Positions 35,860 to 48,293 of a stretch of 64,000 nt of DNA are shown here, one piece after another. The notes under the pieces are model-generated. The model was not told the DNA's origin, did no database searches, and saw only the letters and a program-made list of their open reading frames with translations. The stretch is from Phlegmacium glaucopus (lineage: Eukaryota; Basidiomycota; Agaricomycetes; Agaricales; Cortinariaceae), in NCBI GenBank assembly GCA_015039465.1, contig MU130698.1:166133-230132 (forward strand). The letters run 5' to 3'. Both the position numbers and the translations under genes were made by a program. The first letter of the stretch is position 1, and each line of letters starts with the position of its first letter.

Positions 35860-36148
35860 GCAGTCATATGTCTCTTCATATGGGCAGTAGTAGCTCCTGG
35901 GATTGTGAGCCGGCACTCTGCTCTTGTGTGAGACCAATGCTCTAATACAACATTACCCCGACTTGCCGTTTACTTCCACTGATCGATGAAGAAGTACCAG
36001 AAAGCTAGACGCTAAACGGCCCTTCGCCGCATCCAACGTCTCCTTCACTGCCTCCCAACTCGAAAAAATTGTCCCCGAGCTCACAATATCCACCAATGCG
36101 ATCCAATCATTCAGCGACAGAGCACACAAACCATTCGCTAGGATAGTT
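35860..36148 (-). pseudogene. Unit 2 fragment of unrecognised ORF
   Basis: Same conserved block as unit 1 (SLNDWIALVDIVSS.., EAVKETLDAAKG), joined at the same point to the S28 relic. Frameshifts are present. Confidence 0.45.
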
Positions 36149-36149
36149 A

Positions 36150-36765
36150 CTATCCGCGCCAGTGGTGTTTCCTTCAGGTCAGGTCAGTCTTGCTTTTAGC
36201 GGGTTAAATTTCAGAGGTGTTTTGCTAGGAAGAACAGGAAAACCGACGAGCTGGTCACATGGTGTAGTTGCTAATGTATGAGCCGAATCTGAATGGGCAA
36301 ATGGTTTAGCAGAGAGTACAACCTCTTCTAGAGCTTGTTTGGTGTTGAGGAACGATCTGCTGTGGTATTTTCCTGACGGAGAAGTATTACAACATAGGTA
36401 GGTGTAAGAAAGAAAGAAATAGATGACTTACATATACGGGAAAGAGAGGCGCCATAAAATCTGTGTTCCCAGAGAATTGCGAGTCCTTTGTATTTTTTAG
36501 CAAGACGCATGACGGCAGACAAGCTATGATTCCTGTAATTCATGATTATTATCTTTATCAAATGTAAACACGAAGAAATTGGACACCTAGTGACGGTTCC
36601 ACGTTTTGCTCTCTAGAATCAAAGACTTTTTATCGAGATGGAAGTCAGAAAACAATGGGAATAGTAGTGAAAGAAGACAATACTGACGAAGTACAGGTCC
36701 ACCTTGTTCCCAATACCTTGGATTAACCCAATAGCAGTTGAGAAAAATAGTGGTCACCGGTCTTG
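36150..36765 (-). pseudogene. S28 carboxypeptidase relic, unit 2
   Basis: Readable pieces: YWVNPRYWEQGGPV, an EQNVEPSL exon shortened by about 17 bp before its donor, and LAILWEHRFYGASLS in an otherwise good exon. The catalytic serine region is deleted exactly as in unit 1, so these two units share an ancestor. Confidence 0.65.
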
Positions 36766-37478
36766 TTCACAAAGTGATCTAGTCAATTAAATTGATTGGT
36801 GTGCGGATATAATTTCGGTCAAAATGTCCGCATGTTACCCCCAGCCGACTTGATTTAAATGCTGCAGTGTTCCTCACTGGTATCTTAAGATGTACAAGAG
36901 ATCGGTCCCGTCCCTGAACGAAGATGTCACCTAGGAAAGGAGTACGGCACCCACAAACGTGGATTTTTTGCCCCCAAACAAAGCCGCGTTCATATTAGTT
37001 ATGTCATACTTGAGCCAGGGGTGCAGTCCGCATTTAACAGCACTCAACAAATTGATGTTTATGTAACCATAAAAAATCGGAAAACAAGGCTTAAACTAGA
37101 TTCTTGGAGTACTTACCTCATGGTTTCATTAAAGTATTGCGGCGTACCGAGAGGCGTGTCTGTTCATTTGTTGCGTTATTTTGAGCAGAATACATCCAGA
37201 TTCACCAACCCTAAATCGCCATTTTTGGATGTGTCAAAATGACACCCTGTCACAGTGTGTGATGTTATCAAGGGTCTTCTGAACACTCACGTCCATCGAT
37301 AACACTCCTATCTCAGTCGACGACCTTTTGAACCAAGGTAATGTCATTCTACTAGTATGCAGCATATAATATTGTACAACGCAAGGAAGGCATAGCACAA
37401 AGGTACCGACAAACGATCGTGTCCGCTGATTGGATTGAACTTGAATCCCTCAGGGAATGGATCACTCCTTCAATAACG
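36766..37478. repeat. Array spacer, unit 2
   Basis: Spacer with no gene. From about 36540 to 39480 this unit is nearly identical to 47445-50110. Confidence 0.6.
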
Positions 37479-38381
37479 CTATTCGGTATCCGATCCAGAC
37501 GAGATCGTATCGTAATCCTCGTCTTCGACCGACCCTGCAAAATATATCAGCAAACGCTTTTCGCAAAATCAAAAAAGATACGTACTTTCTTGTGTATCTG
37601 TGGTCTGTGCGTCCTCGTCAGACACCCCAGAGGTGGCTGACGATGTGGATGCAGCGGGTGCAGGTGTTGATGACTGCGGCGCGGGTGGAGACACTGTTGG
37701 AATGACAGCGGGGCCGTTCGAGCCCCCTGTAGTCATGTTACCTGCTAAGGGATGTAAATGTCAATGAAGAAATTGATAAAGGATGGATTGGGAAATCAAC
37801 ATACTTCCCACCGGCAAGTCCACGAGAGGGACTTCGTAGACTGAGATGTCCTCAGTACGCCTCCGAATCCGGGAAGCAGCGGAACGAAGCCTGTTGTTCG
37901 AGCTGGCTATTGATGGGTTCCCTGACGGGGGTCTTGATGCCCCGCCATTTCCTGCGTTGTTGCCAGCGCCCATCCAGGCATGGCCTGGATGGGCGCTAGT
38001 GGAATGATCTCCTGCGATCATCTCGGATAACTCATGTAGATTGGCATATGGTGTTGACCCCGTCCTGTGGAGCCCTCCGCCGCGTCGATTGCGACTCGGG
38101 CCCGAGGTTGGAGGTCGGTCTTGATGCCATCCGGTTGTTCCCTGGTACACAGGGCCAACCCAGAACGGCGAGCCGTTGAAGGGTTGCACACCCCACGGCA
38201 TGGTGTGGACTTGTGATCCCAAGGCGAAAGGAGAAAAAATTTGTGGGAGAGGTGGTAGCTGTTGATTTATGGGCGGTGGTTGATACCATGGCCAGGTTGG
38301 AGAGTTGGAGTAGGAGTAGGGGTTGGAGTTGGAGGAGTAGTAGTAGTAGTAGGAGTTGGAGTGCGAGTTGGAGTGCGACAT
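37479..38381 (-). CDS. Ser/Asn-rich array protein C (262 aa)
   Basis: Exons 37805-38381, 37586-37741 and 37479-37534 give 263 codons. The N-terminal low-complexity run mixes Ser-Asn with a Tyr tract (SNSYYYYYSSNSNPYSYSN), encoded by imperfect GTA/GTT triplets on the plus strand. The conserved block is PTWPWYQPPPINQQLPPLPQ, GSQVHTMPWGVQPF and FWVGPVYQGT. The middle is Gly/Arg/Ser-rich and ends YEVPLVDLPVGS. The exon 2 and 3 product is SNMTTGGSNGPAVIPT..., then the acidic tail SVEDEDYDTISSGSDTE. No domain is recognised. The gene at 48294-49165 is nearly identical. Confidence 0.75.
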
Positions 38382-38440
38382 ACGTGGTAGTAGGGGTTTG
38401 TGTCAAAACTGAGGGAAGGGATCCTACCATGGGATTATAG

Positions 38441-38450
38441 CTTTATATAT
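38441..38450 (-). promoter_or_regulatory. TATA box of array gene C
   Basis: ATATATAAAG on the minus strand, 60 bp upstream of the start codon at 38381. Confidence 0.6.
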
Positions 38451-39624
38451 GCGGTGCTTGTGTTCCTTGTTTGTCTATTTCGTACACAATTTGCTCACAA
38501 TTTATTTTTTTTCAGAACAGTGACTCGTTACCATCAAGATCTCATGTGTACTACTTTGGCTTAGGCTTAAGCCAACCCCTTTGGACTTGCTATGTTTTGT
38601 GACTTCTGTCGTGGGTAACGACGCTAGAATACATGTGTTTCCGAATGCAGGGAACATTTTCTAATTAATGAATCAAGCCTTGGAATCATAGTTTGCCTCA
38701 CAGCCATCTCTATGCACCTCTATTTTTTGACTCGTCCATCTAGACAGTTGGTACCTCAACAGACTAGTAGTCACTTCGTTCACCAAATGGTTTTTGTTGT
38801 ACCAGTGTTTTTCCAAATCCCGTTATAGTTCATCGAAAGCAAAAATATCTGTTTCGCATCTCTTGCTCTGCTACGTCCAACCAATATCTGTAAGTCTTCT
38901 GTTCAACGTTAACGTTCAACACTGTTGGTTTAGATGCTACTGAGGACTTTCGGAACACAGGGCTCGAGCCCATCAAAACTCATTTGTGCGTTATCTCCGT
39001 TTATCCCTTTATGAAATATTTAAATATTTATGTTTTAGTCTCAACACTTCAGCCGCTCAAAGCCACTGGTGTGTATGTACCTATATCCCGAGATTATCGC
39101 ACCGTCACATATGTTCAGTTCCTGAGTAAAATCGTCAAGTGTGGCTGACCTTACACGCTCGTTAATGCACTTTTTGTATCCAGCCTCGTCATTTCAAATT
39201 TAACAATCACTGGCATCCATGTAATGTTTCGCCAAGATTTTCACACATGTTCTAACTAGTATAGTTCCCGAGTAAAAGTCGTCACCCACGGCCGGCCGCC
39301 TCGTTTTATTGACACACAATTTAAAGGTATTCTTCTTTTCTTAGATTAAGGGTTTTGTTCTGGTTCAGAGGCTAGGGTTCGACGGATTTTGGCATAAGGC
39401 GATCCTAGCTATTTTTCTAAATCTGGTGGATCGGTCTATCATTTAAATTCCGGGGGTGGGGTCGATTCCGCCATTGCACCCAGTTGAAATTGTTGGAGGG
39501 TAATTATGAAACACACATTCAGGCTTGGTAAAGATTTCAAATCGTTGAAGGTTGGGAATATGCCATACCCAGATATTATCTTTTCATGCGGCAGCTTTTC
39601 GGTTGAGTATGAGGAAAGCTAACG
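38451..39624. repeat. Array spacer with landmark (unit 2/3 boundary)
   Basis: Promoter-side spacer, then the landmark at 39290. No gene. Confidence 0.55.
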
Positions 39625-40085
39625 CTAAAAAATGGTAGCATATGCCAGGGACGATAGCAACCAGTTTGCTTCGCCTGAACCCCTCCTTCGGCTTTTACAG
39701 TACATACGGCGCACGCCGGCTGCCTCGGCGGGCCAATAATTTCTGCCGCGGTTACAGATCTCTTCATAAGGGCAGTAGTAGCTCCTGGGGTTGTGGGCCA
39801 GCACTACGCTCCTGTGTGAGGCCAATCCTCCAATGCAGTATCAAATTGAAGCTCCCAGTTACAACCACCAAGGTGTGCCGCAAGGCGGAAAGCGCACAAC
39901 CTATAATCACGACGGGGTTTAATATATCATATACCGAGAAACGAACCAAACAATTTACTTATGCCGATCTATGAAGAAACGCGAGAAAGTTGTAAGATGG
40001 TAAACCAACCTTCGTAGCAGCATCCAACGTCTCGTTCACTGCCTTCGAACACATTGTCCCCAAGCTCACATATTTCCTTCGGATC
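39625..40085 (-). pseudogene. Unit 3 fragment of unrecognised ORF
   Basis: Diverged copy of the block seen at 53.6-54.1 kb, with a duplicated C-terminal exon (ERSAGPQPQELLLPL). Most of the conserved VKETL region is lost. Confidence 0.4.
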
Positions 40086-40089
40086 ACCT

Positions 40090-40905
40090 CACTCTTGCTT
40101 GTAGCAAGTTAAATTTCATCTCACGATAGCGGTCTCGTTTGTTCCGTTCAATGTCTTGTCGACATACAAAGAAAAAAACTCATATAATCAATCCATAGTG
40201 CCACGAAAGAATCTTACCGACTGGCTTGAATCCAATCGGCGGAGAAGTTCCTGGTCAGACTACGTTCTGTTGCTGTGTAATAGTTTGACATGTCGACCTG
40301 TGTTTGTACAGGTACAGCACGCGCAACAATGGTAGATGGATTTTGAATACACAGAAGCGCACGCTCTCATTCCAGGGTAGGATGAACCGGAAACACGACG
40401 AGCGGATCACATGGTGTAGTTACGGATGGATGAGCTGAATTTGGATGAGCGAATGAATTGGCAAGGAGTAGAAACGTCTTCCAGAGCTTGTTCGGTGGTT
40501 GAGGAACTGCCACCAATCTGCTGTGGCATTTTCCTGACGGAGAAGTATTAACATAAGTAGGTGTAAGAAATAAATGAATTAGATTTACGGGAAAAAGGCA
40601 GAGAAGAACCATAAAATCTGTGTTCCCAGAGATTTGTGAGTCCTTTGTATTTTTAGTAAGACGCATGACGGCAGACAAGCCATGATATTCCTGTAATTCA
40701 TGAGTATTATTTTTTATTAAACCTAATGCGAAGAAATTGGATACCTGAAGGTAATATGGAAGTAACGGTTCCACGTTTTTCTCTCCAGAATCAAAGGATT
40801 TTTTATCGAGGTGGAAATCAGAAAAGAATGAGAATGATAGTGAAAGAAGACAATACTCACAAAATACGGGTCCCCAATAGCGGTTAGCAGAGTAGCGGTG
40901 GTCTT
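40090..40905 (-). pseudogene. S28 carboxypeptidase relic, unit 3
   Basis: Exons for DSGEKNVEPLLPYYLQ and EYHGLSAVMRLTKN.. are readable, and unlike units 1 and 2 the part after the active site is kept: PGMRACASV.. and MSNYYTATERSLTRNFSADWIQ. The sequence before PGM has a short extra stretch and a TGA where GGS should be, and the N-terminal YW..GP exon lacks about nine codons. Confidence 0.68.
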
Positions 40906-41192
40906 GTTCATAAGGTGATCGATACATGTGAGCAGTCAGATTTATGTGGAGCATTAGGCCAATAAGAGTATTAACGGCCTAAACCGTGACTGGTTTTTAT
41001 TGCCATTTTTGGATTTTTCCGAGTGAGCGTGACGTTGTCAAGTTCTTCTGAACACTCACGCACGACGTTTCAATCTCGTTCAAGGACCTTTTGGATCAAT
41101 CTAGCATATAACAACATCGTACAAAGGAGGGAGACATAGCACAAAGGTACCAACAAAGAAATCATGTCCGCTGATTGGATGGAAAGGATCGC
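40906..41192. repeat. Array spacer, unit 3
   Basis: Shortened form of the spacer; no gene. Confidence 0.5.
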
Positions 41193-41948
41193 TCACGAGA
41201 TCGTATCATAATCGTCGTCCTTGACCGACCCCGCAAGAGTATCAAAAAAGATACGTACCTTCTTGTATATCTGTGCTGGTGGTTGTCTCTGGGTTCTCGC
41301 CGGACACCCAAGAAGTGTCTGTCGATGTCGATGTAGCGGATGGTGTTGATGGCTGCGGCACGGTTGGAGATACGGTTGGAATTACAGCAGGGCTGGTCGA
41401 TCCCTCTGTAGTCGCGCCTCCTGCAAAGGGATAGTAATGTCAATCAAGAATCGATAAAAGATGAATTGCGGAATCAACCTACTTCCCCAGTCCACAATAG
41501 GGACATCATGCGCGGAGACACGCTCGGTATGCCTCCGAATCCAGGAAGCACCCGCACCCCTGTGATGCGAGTTGGCTGCTAATGGGTCCCCTGACGAGGG
41601 TCTCGATGCCCCGCCAGTTCCTGGGTGGTAGCGGATCAATCTCTTGTGATCGTTCCCGACGATGCATGCATTTTTTGGTGTGGTTGTTGTGCTCCCGTCC
41701 TGTGGCGCCCTCCCCTGTGTTGTTTGCGACTTCGGCCCAAGCTTGAGGTCAATCTTGATCCTGTTGAGCCGTTCCCTGATACACGGGGCCGAACGGCAAG
41801 CTATTGAAGGGTTGTGCACCCCAGGACATAGGGTTTGCCTGCGATCCCGGGTCGAACGCAGAGAAAAATTGCAGCAAAGGTGGCGGCTGTTGATTCATTG
41901 GAGGGATTGGAACCGTGGCGAAGTCTGAGAGTTGGAGATGTGCGTCAT
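41193..41948 (-). pseudogene. Ser/Asn-rich array gene D, frameshifted
   Basis: The start region (MTHISNSQTSPRFQ) is followed by a one-base loss just before the conserved MNQQPPPLLQFF block, and a second shift follows VYQGTAQ. The 3' exons and splice sites are recognisable, with the tail ending early. The Ser/Asn run has shrunk to a few residues. Confidence 0.7.
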
Positions 41949-42929
41949 GCCTAATAGTAGGGCATTGTGTGACTTGTGTCAAAGTTGAGAGGAGGGATTG
42001 CGGTCGTCCCTGCCATGGGATTATAGCCTTATATATGTGCTGCTTGTGTTCCTCGTTTGTCCATTTCGTACACAATTTGCTCACAAAATATTTTTCAGGA
42101 CAGTGACCCGTTTCCATCAAGATCTCAATGAATCTGTACTACTTTGGCTTAGGCTTAAGCCAACCCCTTTGGACTTGCTATGATAACGACGCTCAAATAC
42201 ATGTGTTTCTGAGTGCAGGGAACGTTTTCTAATTCACGAATCAAGCCTTACACTCTCATGGTTCGCATCACAGCCATCTTAATACACCTCTATTTGTTGA
42301 CTCGTTCATATAGACAGTTGGTACCTCAACACAACTAGTAGTAATCACCTCGTTCACCCAACGGTTTTTAGTATTTTTTCCGAATCTGTTATGTACGTAT
42401 TATCCCAGGGTTTTGCCCTACCATATATGTTCAGCTCCCGACTAATATCGTCGCGGCTGACTGCTGCTGCCTTATTATGTAATACTCGAACACTTTTTGT
42501 ATCCATCTCAAAGCGAACAGCCATTGGCATTCACCTTCTCACAGATGTTCTAGTTCACGAATAACATCATTATCCACCACGGCCGACTGCCTCGTTTCAT
42601 AAAGGTATTATAGAACAAGAGTTGTTTTTGGTTGAGAGGCTAGGCCTCTAGTGTTCGACGCATTTTGGCATAAGCTGATCCTAGCTATTCTTCTAAATCT
42701 GGCGGGCCGACGTATCATTTAATGAGGTCGATTCCGCCATTACACCCAATTGAAATCATAGGTAGGTTGGAAAGTATCAAAGTAAAACACACAATCGGGA
42801 TATGATTTCAAATCGTTGAAGTTTTCTACTAGTATACATGTGGAGAGAAACTCGCTTGTGAGTATACCATGGCCAGATATTATGTTTTCATGTGGTTGCT
42901 CAACGTTGAGTACAAAGAAAGCTAACTCT
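41949..42929. repeat. Array spacer with landmark (unit 3/4 boundary)
   Basis: Promoter-side spacer and landmark at 42581. A TATA-like box is kept near 42030. No gene. Confidence 0.5.
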
Positions 42930-43160
42930 GATCAGCGGTAAGTTTACTTCGCCTGAATCTTCGGCTTTTGCGGCACGGTGCTCGCCGTGATATCTTGAAA
43001 AGTGTTGGCAAATCCAGCTAGGTTTGGACTTCCTGGCTCTCGGAAGCACAGCCTAGGAGCGCTATGGCAAGGATTGAGATGATAAAGCTGAGAGAGAATT
43101 GGAGATTAAATCGGAGTCAATGGATTTATTAGAAAACATGTACTTTACCCGAAGTTTATG
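42930..43160 (-). pseudogene. Unit 4 fragment: hydrophobic exon of unrecognised ORF
   Basis: Reads FIISILAIALLGCASESQEVQT then a stop; counterpart of the hydrophobic exon at 54330-54425. The rest of that ORF is missing here. Confidence 0.45.
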
Positions 43161-43264
43161 AAAGCGTCCTTGTGGGTTGAATGTCTTTCAAAATGTGTAA
43201 GATGAATAGCACAAACTGATTGAAAGGTCAAACTTACGTTAGGTTGCCTTTTATGAAGCCGCCC

Positions 43265-44405
43265 ACACTACACCAAAGCATCGTTATAATCAACTTCACC
43301 AATGCATGTCAGAAACGATTGGAATCCCTCAATTCGGTGGCAACACCTGCTTCTACAGGATCCTGAGTGAAATTTTGTGTTTCGAGGATATTGTAGAATG
43401 GTAGTACAGAGGCTTGGGGGCCGTAATACTGTGTTGAATTGTGTGAAAAATGGGCACTCGAGATCGAGTAGAAGAATGTTATTTACCTGGTAAATGTCCA
43501 GAGGATCCATGAGGATGCCAGCAGCGTCCACATTGCTCTTTTGATTAGCCATAGAAAGGTTATTCGCGCCAGTGGTATTTCCTCCAGGTTCGCTCAGTCT
43601 TGCTTTGGCGGCTCAAAATTCATCTCGACGATAGTAGTCTCGTTTGTTTCGTTCAATGTCTCGTCGACATATCTACAAATCAAAAAGAATCATATAATCA
43701 ATCAGGGTATGAGAGCAACGGTCCCACGAAAGAACCTTACTGAGTGACTTGAATACAATCGACAGAATAGTTCCTGGTCAGACGACGTTCTGCTGCTGTG
43801 TAATAGTTTGCCATGTCGACTTGGGCTTGTACAGGTGCAGAAGATGGATTTCGAATAAGCAGAAGCGCGGTTCTCATTCCAGGATAGGATGAACAGGAAA
43901 ACCAACGAGCGGATCAAATGGTGCATGGATGAGCCAAATCTGGATGAGCGAATAAATTGGCAAAGAGTACAACGTCTTCCAGGGCCTTTTTCGGTGCTGA
44001 GGAACTGCCACCGATCTGCTGTGGCATTTTCCTGATGGGGAAGTATCACAACATAGGTAGATGTAAGAAAGAACTAAATGAATTACATTTACGGGAAGTG
44101 GCAGAGAGGCGCCATAAAAGCTGTGATCCAAGAGAATTGCGAGTCCTTTGTATTTTTTAGCAAGATGCATCACGGCAGTTGAGGCATGATATTCCTGTAA
44201 TTCATGAGTATTATGGTTATTAAATATAAATATGAAGAAATTGGACACCTAGTAACGGTTCCGCGTTTTGCTCTCCAGAATCGACGACTTTTTAATCGAG
44301 GTGGGAGTCAGAAAAACATGAGAATAACAGTGAAAGAAGACAATTACTTGTGAAATACAGGTCCCACTCGTTCCCAATACGTTGCATTAACCCAATAGCG
44401 GTTGA
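43265..44405 (-). pseudogene. S28 carboxypeptidase relic, unit 4 (most complete)
   Basis: This relic spans most of the family. In order: YWVNATYWERVGPVF, DSGEQNAEPLL, EYHASTAVMHLAKKYKGLAIL, ENATADRWQFLSTEKG, a damaged active-site elbow, PGMRTALLLIRNPSSAPVQ, AQVDMANYYTAAERRLTRN, YVDETLNETNETTIVEMNF, DAAGILMDPLDIYQ, then YYGPQASVLPFYNILETQNF. The elbow shows SSYPG in a frame that is broken upstream, and the C-terminal exon is shifted after VATEL. S28 enzymes are secreted prolyl-type peptidases; this copy cannot make a whole one. Confidence 0.75.
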
Positions 44406-44761
44406 GAAAAGTGGTGGTCTTGTTCATTAGGTGATCGATAGGAATCTACATGTAAGCAGTCAATTGAATTGGTTTTTATGGAGACATTAGGCCAATAACC
44501 TGGGTAAGACCGGGGGTCGTTTGCGTTCATTGTTTTGAGCAGAACCTTGCTTGTCCCAAACTGAGTGACACATCGTGACGTTGTTCAAGTTCTTCTGAAC
44601 ACTCATGCACATCCATCGATAACGGTTCAACAAGCTTTTGGATTCATCATTCTAGTATATAACAGCGTACAAAGGAGGAAGACATAGCAATAAGGTAACA
44701 ACCAAGAAATCATGTCGACAGAGTTCGATCTCCAAGGAAAGAATCGCTCCTTCATATAGGC
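44406..44761. repeat. Array spacer, unit 4
   Basis: Shortened spacer; no gene. Confidence 0.5.
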
Positions 44762-45600
44762 TCATTCGGCATCCGACCCAGACGAGATTGTATGAAAATC
44801 GTCGTCTTCGACCGACCCTGCAGAAGTATGTTAGCAACCCTTTTCACGAGATCGAGAAAGGTATGTACCTTCTTGTATCTCTGTACTGGTCGTCTCTGTG
44901 TCCTCGTTGGACACGGCAGTGGATGTCGATGTCGACATAGCGGATGCAGGTGTTGGTGGCTGCAGCACCGATGGAGGTATCATTGGGGTTACAGCAGGGG
45001 TATTGGGGCCCCCTGTGGCCGCGCTGCCTGCTGGGGGGTGTAGATGTCAGTGAAGAATCAATAAAGGATGGATTGTGAAATTAACGTACTTCCCATTGAC
45101 AAGTCCGTGATAGGGACTTCATAGACAGAGACATCCTCAGTTTGCCTCCGAGTCCGTGAGGGACCCCTGTGATACGAGTTGGCCGACGATGGGTTCCTTG
45201 ACGGGAGTCTTGATGACCCGCCAGTTCCTGGATTGTTACCAGCACCCATCCAGGCATCGCCTTGATGGGTGCTAACGGAATGACCTCTTCTGGTCATTCC
45301 TGACGATGCATGTATATTATGGTTTGGTTGTTGTGGCCCCGTCCTGGGGCGCCCTCCGCCGCGTTGATCGTGATATGGACCCGAGCTCGGAGGTCCCTGT
45401 TGACCCAGTCCCTGATACATAGAACCGGTCCAGAAGGGCAAGCCGTAGAATGGTTGCGCACCCCAGGGCATACCGTTTGCCTGCGATCCCGGGACGAACG
45501 GAGGGAAAAATTGTGGGAGAGGTAGTGGTTGTTGGTATGTTGGAGGGGGTTGGAACCATCGCGAACTCTGAGAGTTGGAGTTGGGATTGTTGTGTGTCAT
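44762..45600 (-). CDS. Ser/Asn-rich array protein E (241 aa)
   Basis: Exons 45090-45600, 44869-45027 and 44762-44817 give 242 codons. The Ser/Asn run is short here (MTHNNPNSNSQSS). The conserved block is WFQPPPTYQQPLPLPQFFPP, GSQANGMPWGAQPF and TGSMYQGLGQQG. The middle ends YEVPITDLSMGS, and the tail is SVEDDDFHTISSGSDAE. It is the most diverged of the intact copies, yet all introns, the YEVP motif and the acidic tail are kept, which suggests selection. No domain is recognised. Confidence 0.72.
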
Positions 45601-45678
45601 ACTCAGTAGTAGGGGGTTGGGTGACTTGTGTCAGAGTTGAGGGGAGGGATTGCTGTCGTTCCTGCCATGGAATTATAG

Positions 45679-45688
45679 CCTTATATAT
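45679..45688 (-). promoter_or_regulatory. TATA box of array gene E
   Basis: ATATATAAGG on the minus strand, about 80 bp before the start codon at 45600. Confidence 0.55.
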
Positions 45689-46489
45689 GTGGTGCTTGTG
45701 TTCCTTGTTTGTCTATTTCGTACACAATTTGCTCACGAAATATTTTTCAGGACAGTGACTCGTTACCATCAAGATCTCATGAATCTGTACTACTTTGGCT
45801 TAGGCTTGAAGTCAACCCCTTTGGACTTGGTATGTTTTGTGACTTCTATCGTGGATAACGACGCTAAAATACATGTGTTTCTGAATGCAGGGAATGTTTT
45901 CAAATGAAATGAATCAAGCCTTTCACTCCCCATATCTCATGGTTTTCCTTCAAAGCACCTCCGTTTGTTGACTTGTCCATTTAGAAAGTTGGTACCTCAA
46001 CAGGGGGTCACTTGGTTCACCGAACGGTTTTTGTTACATTAGTGTTTTTCGGGATCTATTTCATTATAGTTCATCGGAAGCAAAAAAAAAACTGGTTCGC
46101 ATCTCTGGTTTTCATTATTGTAATGTACGAAAATCTTACGCTGCTACCTCCACCGAATACCTGTAAGTCCGTTGTTCAACACTGTAGTCTGTTGGCTTGG
46201 TGCTAATGAGTACTTTCGAAACACAAGGCTCCAGCCCATCAAAATTCATTTGTGCGTTATCTCCGTATAATCAATCCTTTATGAAATATTTACGTTTTAA
46301 TCTCGACAACTATAGCCGCTGGCCTGCATGCATATTCCACGGCTGGTGGACTCATTTTATTGACACACAATTTAAAGGTGTTAGAACGAGGGTTGTTTTT
46401 GATTGACAGGCTAGGGTTCGACGGATTTGGCATAAGCTGATCCTAGCTATTTTCCATAAAGAAAGGCGTTTTGACCCTAATCGCGGCTA
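45689..46489. repeat. Array spacer with landmark (unit 4/5 boundary)
   Basis: Promoter-side spacer and a diverged landmark near 46341. No gene. Confidence 0.5.
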
Positions 46490-46815
46490 GAGATCTTTTC
46501 ATAGAGGCAGTAGCAGCTCCTGGGGTCGTAGGCCAACACTATGCTTTTGTGTGAGGCCAACGCTCCACTACAGCATTTCCCCAACTCGCCGTTCTGCTTT
46601 GGCCCTATACATCAGAGAAAATATCATGTACCGAAAAACGAACTGATCGATGAAGCAGCGCCAGAAAGCTGTAAGACGCTAAATAACCTTCGCAGCACCC
46701 AAACGTCTCCTTCACTGCCTCCCAACTCGAAAACATTGTTGCTAAGCTCACGATATCTACCATTGCGATCCAATCACTCAGTCGCAGAGCACACAAACCA
46801 TGCGCTAGATAGTCA
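46490..46815 (-). pseudogene. Unit 5 fragment of unrecognised ORF
   Basis: Frame with LSDWIAMVDIVSLATMFSSWEAVKETF, joined to S28 sequence at the same junction as in units 1, 2 and 6. Confidence 0.5.
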
Positions 46816-46819
46816 GGTC

Positions 46820-47610
46820 ATCCGCGCCAGTGGCATTTCCTTCAGGTCAGCTCAGTCCCGCTTTTAGCAGGTTAGGTTTCATCTCACGATAGTGGTCTCC
46901 TTTGTTCCGTTCAATGTATTGTCGACATATCTACAGATCTAAAAAAATAAAATATAACCAATGCGGGGATGACAGCCATAGTCCAACGAAAGAACCTTAC
47001 CAAGTGACTTGAATACAATCGGCGAAGCAGTTCCTGGTCAGACTGCGTTCTGCTACTTTGTAATAGTTTGCCATGTCGACTTGGGTTTGTACAGGTGCAA
47101 AAGACGCAAAGACGATAGATGGATTTCAAATAAGTAGAAGCGCGGCTTTCATTCCAGGATAGGATGAACAGGAGAACCGACGAGCCGATCACATGCTGTA
47201 GTTGAGGATGGATGAGCTGAACGTGGATGAGCAAGTGGGTTGGCAAAGTTGAGGAATTGCCACCGATCTGCTGTGGCATTTTCCTGACGGAGAAGTATTA
47301 GGTAGGTGTAATAGAAATAAATGAATTACACTTACGGGAAAAGAGAGGCACCATAAAATCTATGTTCCCAGAGAATTGCGAGTCCTTTGTATTTTTCAGC
47401 AAGACGCGTGATGGCTGACGAGTCGTGATAATTCCTGTAGTTCATGATTATTATCTTTATCAAATGTAAACACGAAGAAATTGGACACCTAGCTATAGTG
47501 ACGGTTCCACGTTTTGCTCTCTAGAATCAAAGACTTTTTATCGAGATGGAAGTCAGAAAACAATGGGAATAGTAGTGAAAGAAGATAATACTGACGAAGT
47601 ACAGGTGCTT
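46820..47610 (-). pseudogene. S28 carboxypeptidase relic, unit 5
   Basis: The first exon is cut to the end of its GPV part. EYHG- and KYKGLAILW-like exons and the MANYY.. segment remain. The segment between ENTTAD.. and the active site is shortened, and the SSYPG elbow lies out of frame. Confidence 0.6.
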
Positions 47611-48293
47611 GATTGGTGTGGGGTGGCCGGAGATATAATTTCGGCCAAAATGTTACCTCCAGCCGAAATTGATTTAAATACTGCAGTGTTCCTCACTGGT
47701 ATCCTAAGACGTACAAGAGATCGGTCCCGTCCCTGAACGAAGATGTCACCTAGGAAAGGAGTACGGCACCCACAAACGTGGATTTTTTGTTCTTAAATAA
47801 AGCCGCGTTCATATTAGTTATGTCATACTTGAGCCAGGGGCATTTAACAGCACTCAACAAATTGATGTTTAACTATAAGAAATCGGAAAACAAGGCTTAA
47901 ACTAGATTCTTGGAGTACTTACCTCATGGTTTCATTAAAGTATTGCGGCGTACCGAGAGTTGTATCTGTTCATTTTTTGCGTTATTTTGAGCAGAATTGT
48001 TGTATGCACCAACCCTAAACTGGTTCTCATTGCCATTTTTGGATTCGTCTAAATGACACCCTGTCACAGTGTGTGACATTGTCAAGGGTCTTCTGAACAC
48101 TCACGTCCATCGATAACACTCCTATCGCAGTCGACGACATTTGGGAATCAAGATAATGTCATTCTACTAATATGCAGCATATAATATTGTACAGAACGAG
48201 GAAGGCATAGCACAAAGGTACCGACAAAAAGATCATGTCCGCTGATTGACCGAACCCGAATCCCCCAGGGAATGGATCACTCCTTCAATAACG
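47611..48293. repeat. Array spacer, unit 5
   Basis: Nearly identical to the spacer at 36770-37478. No gene. Confidence 0.6.
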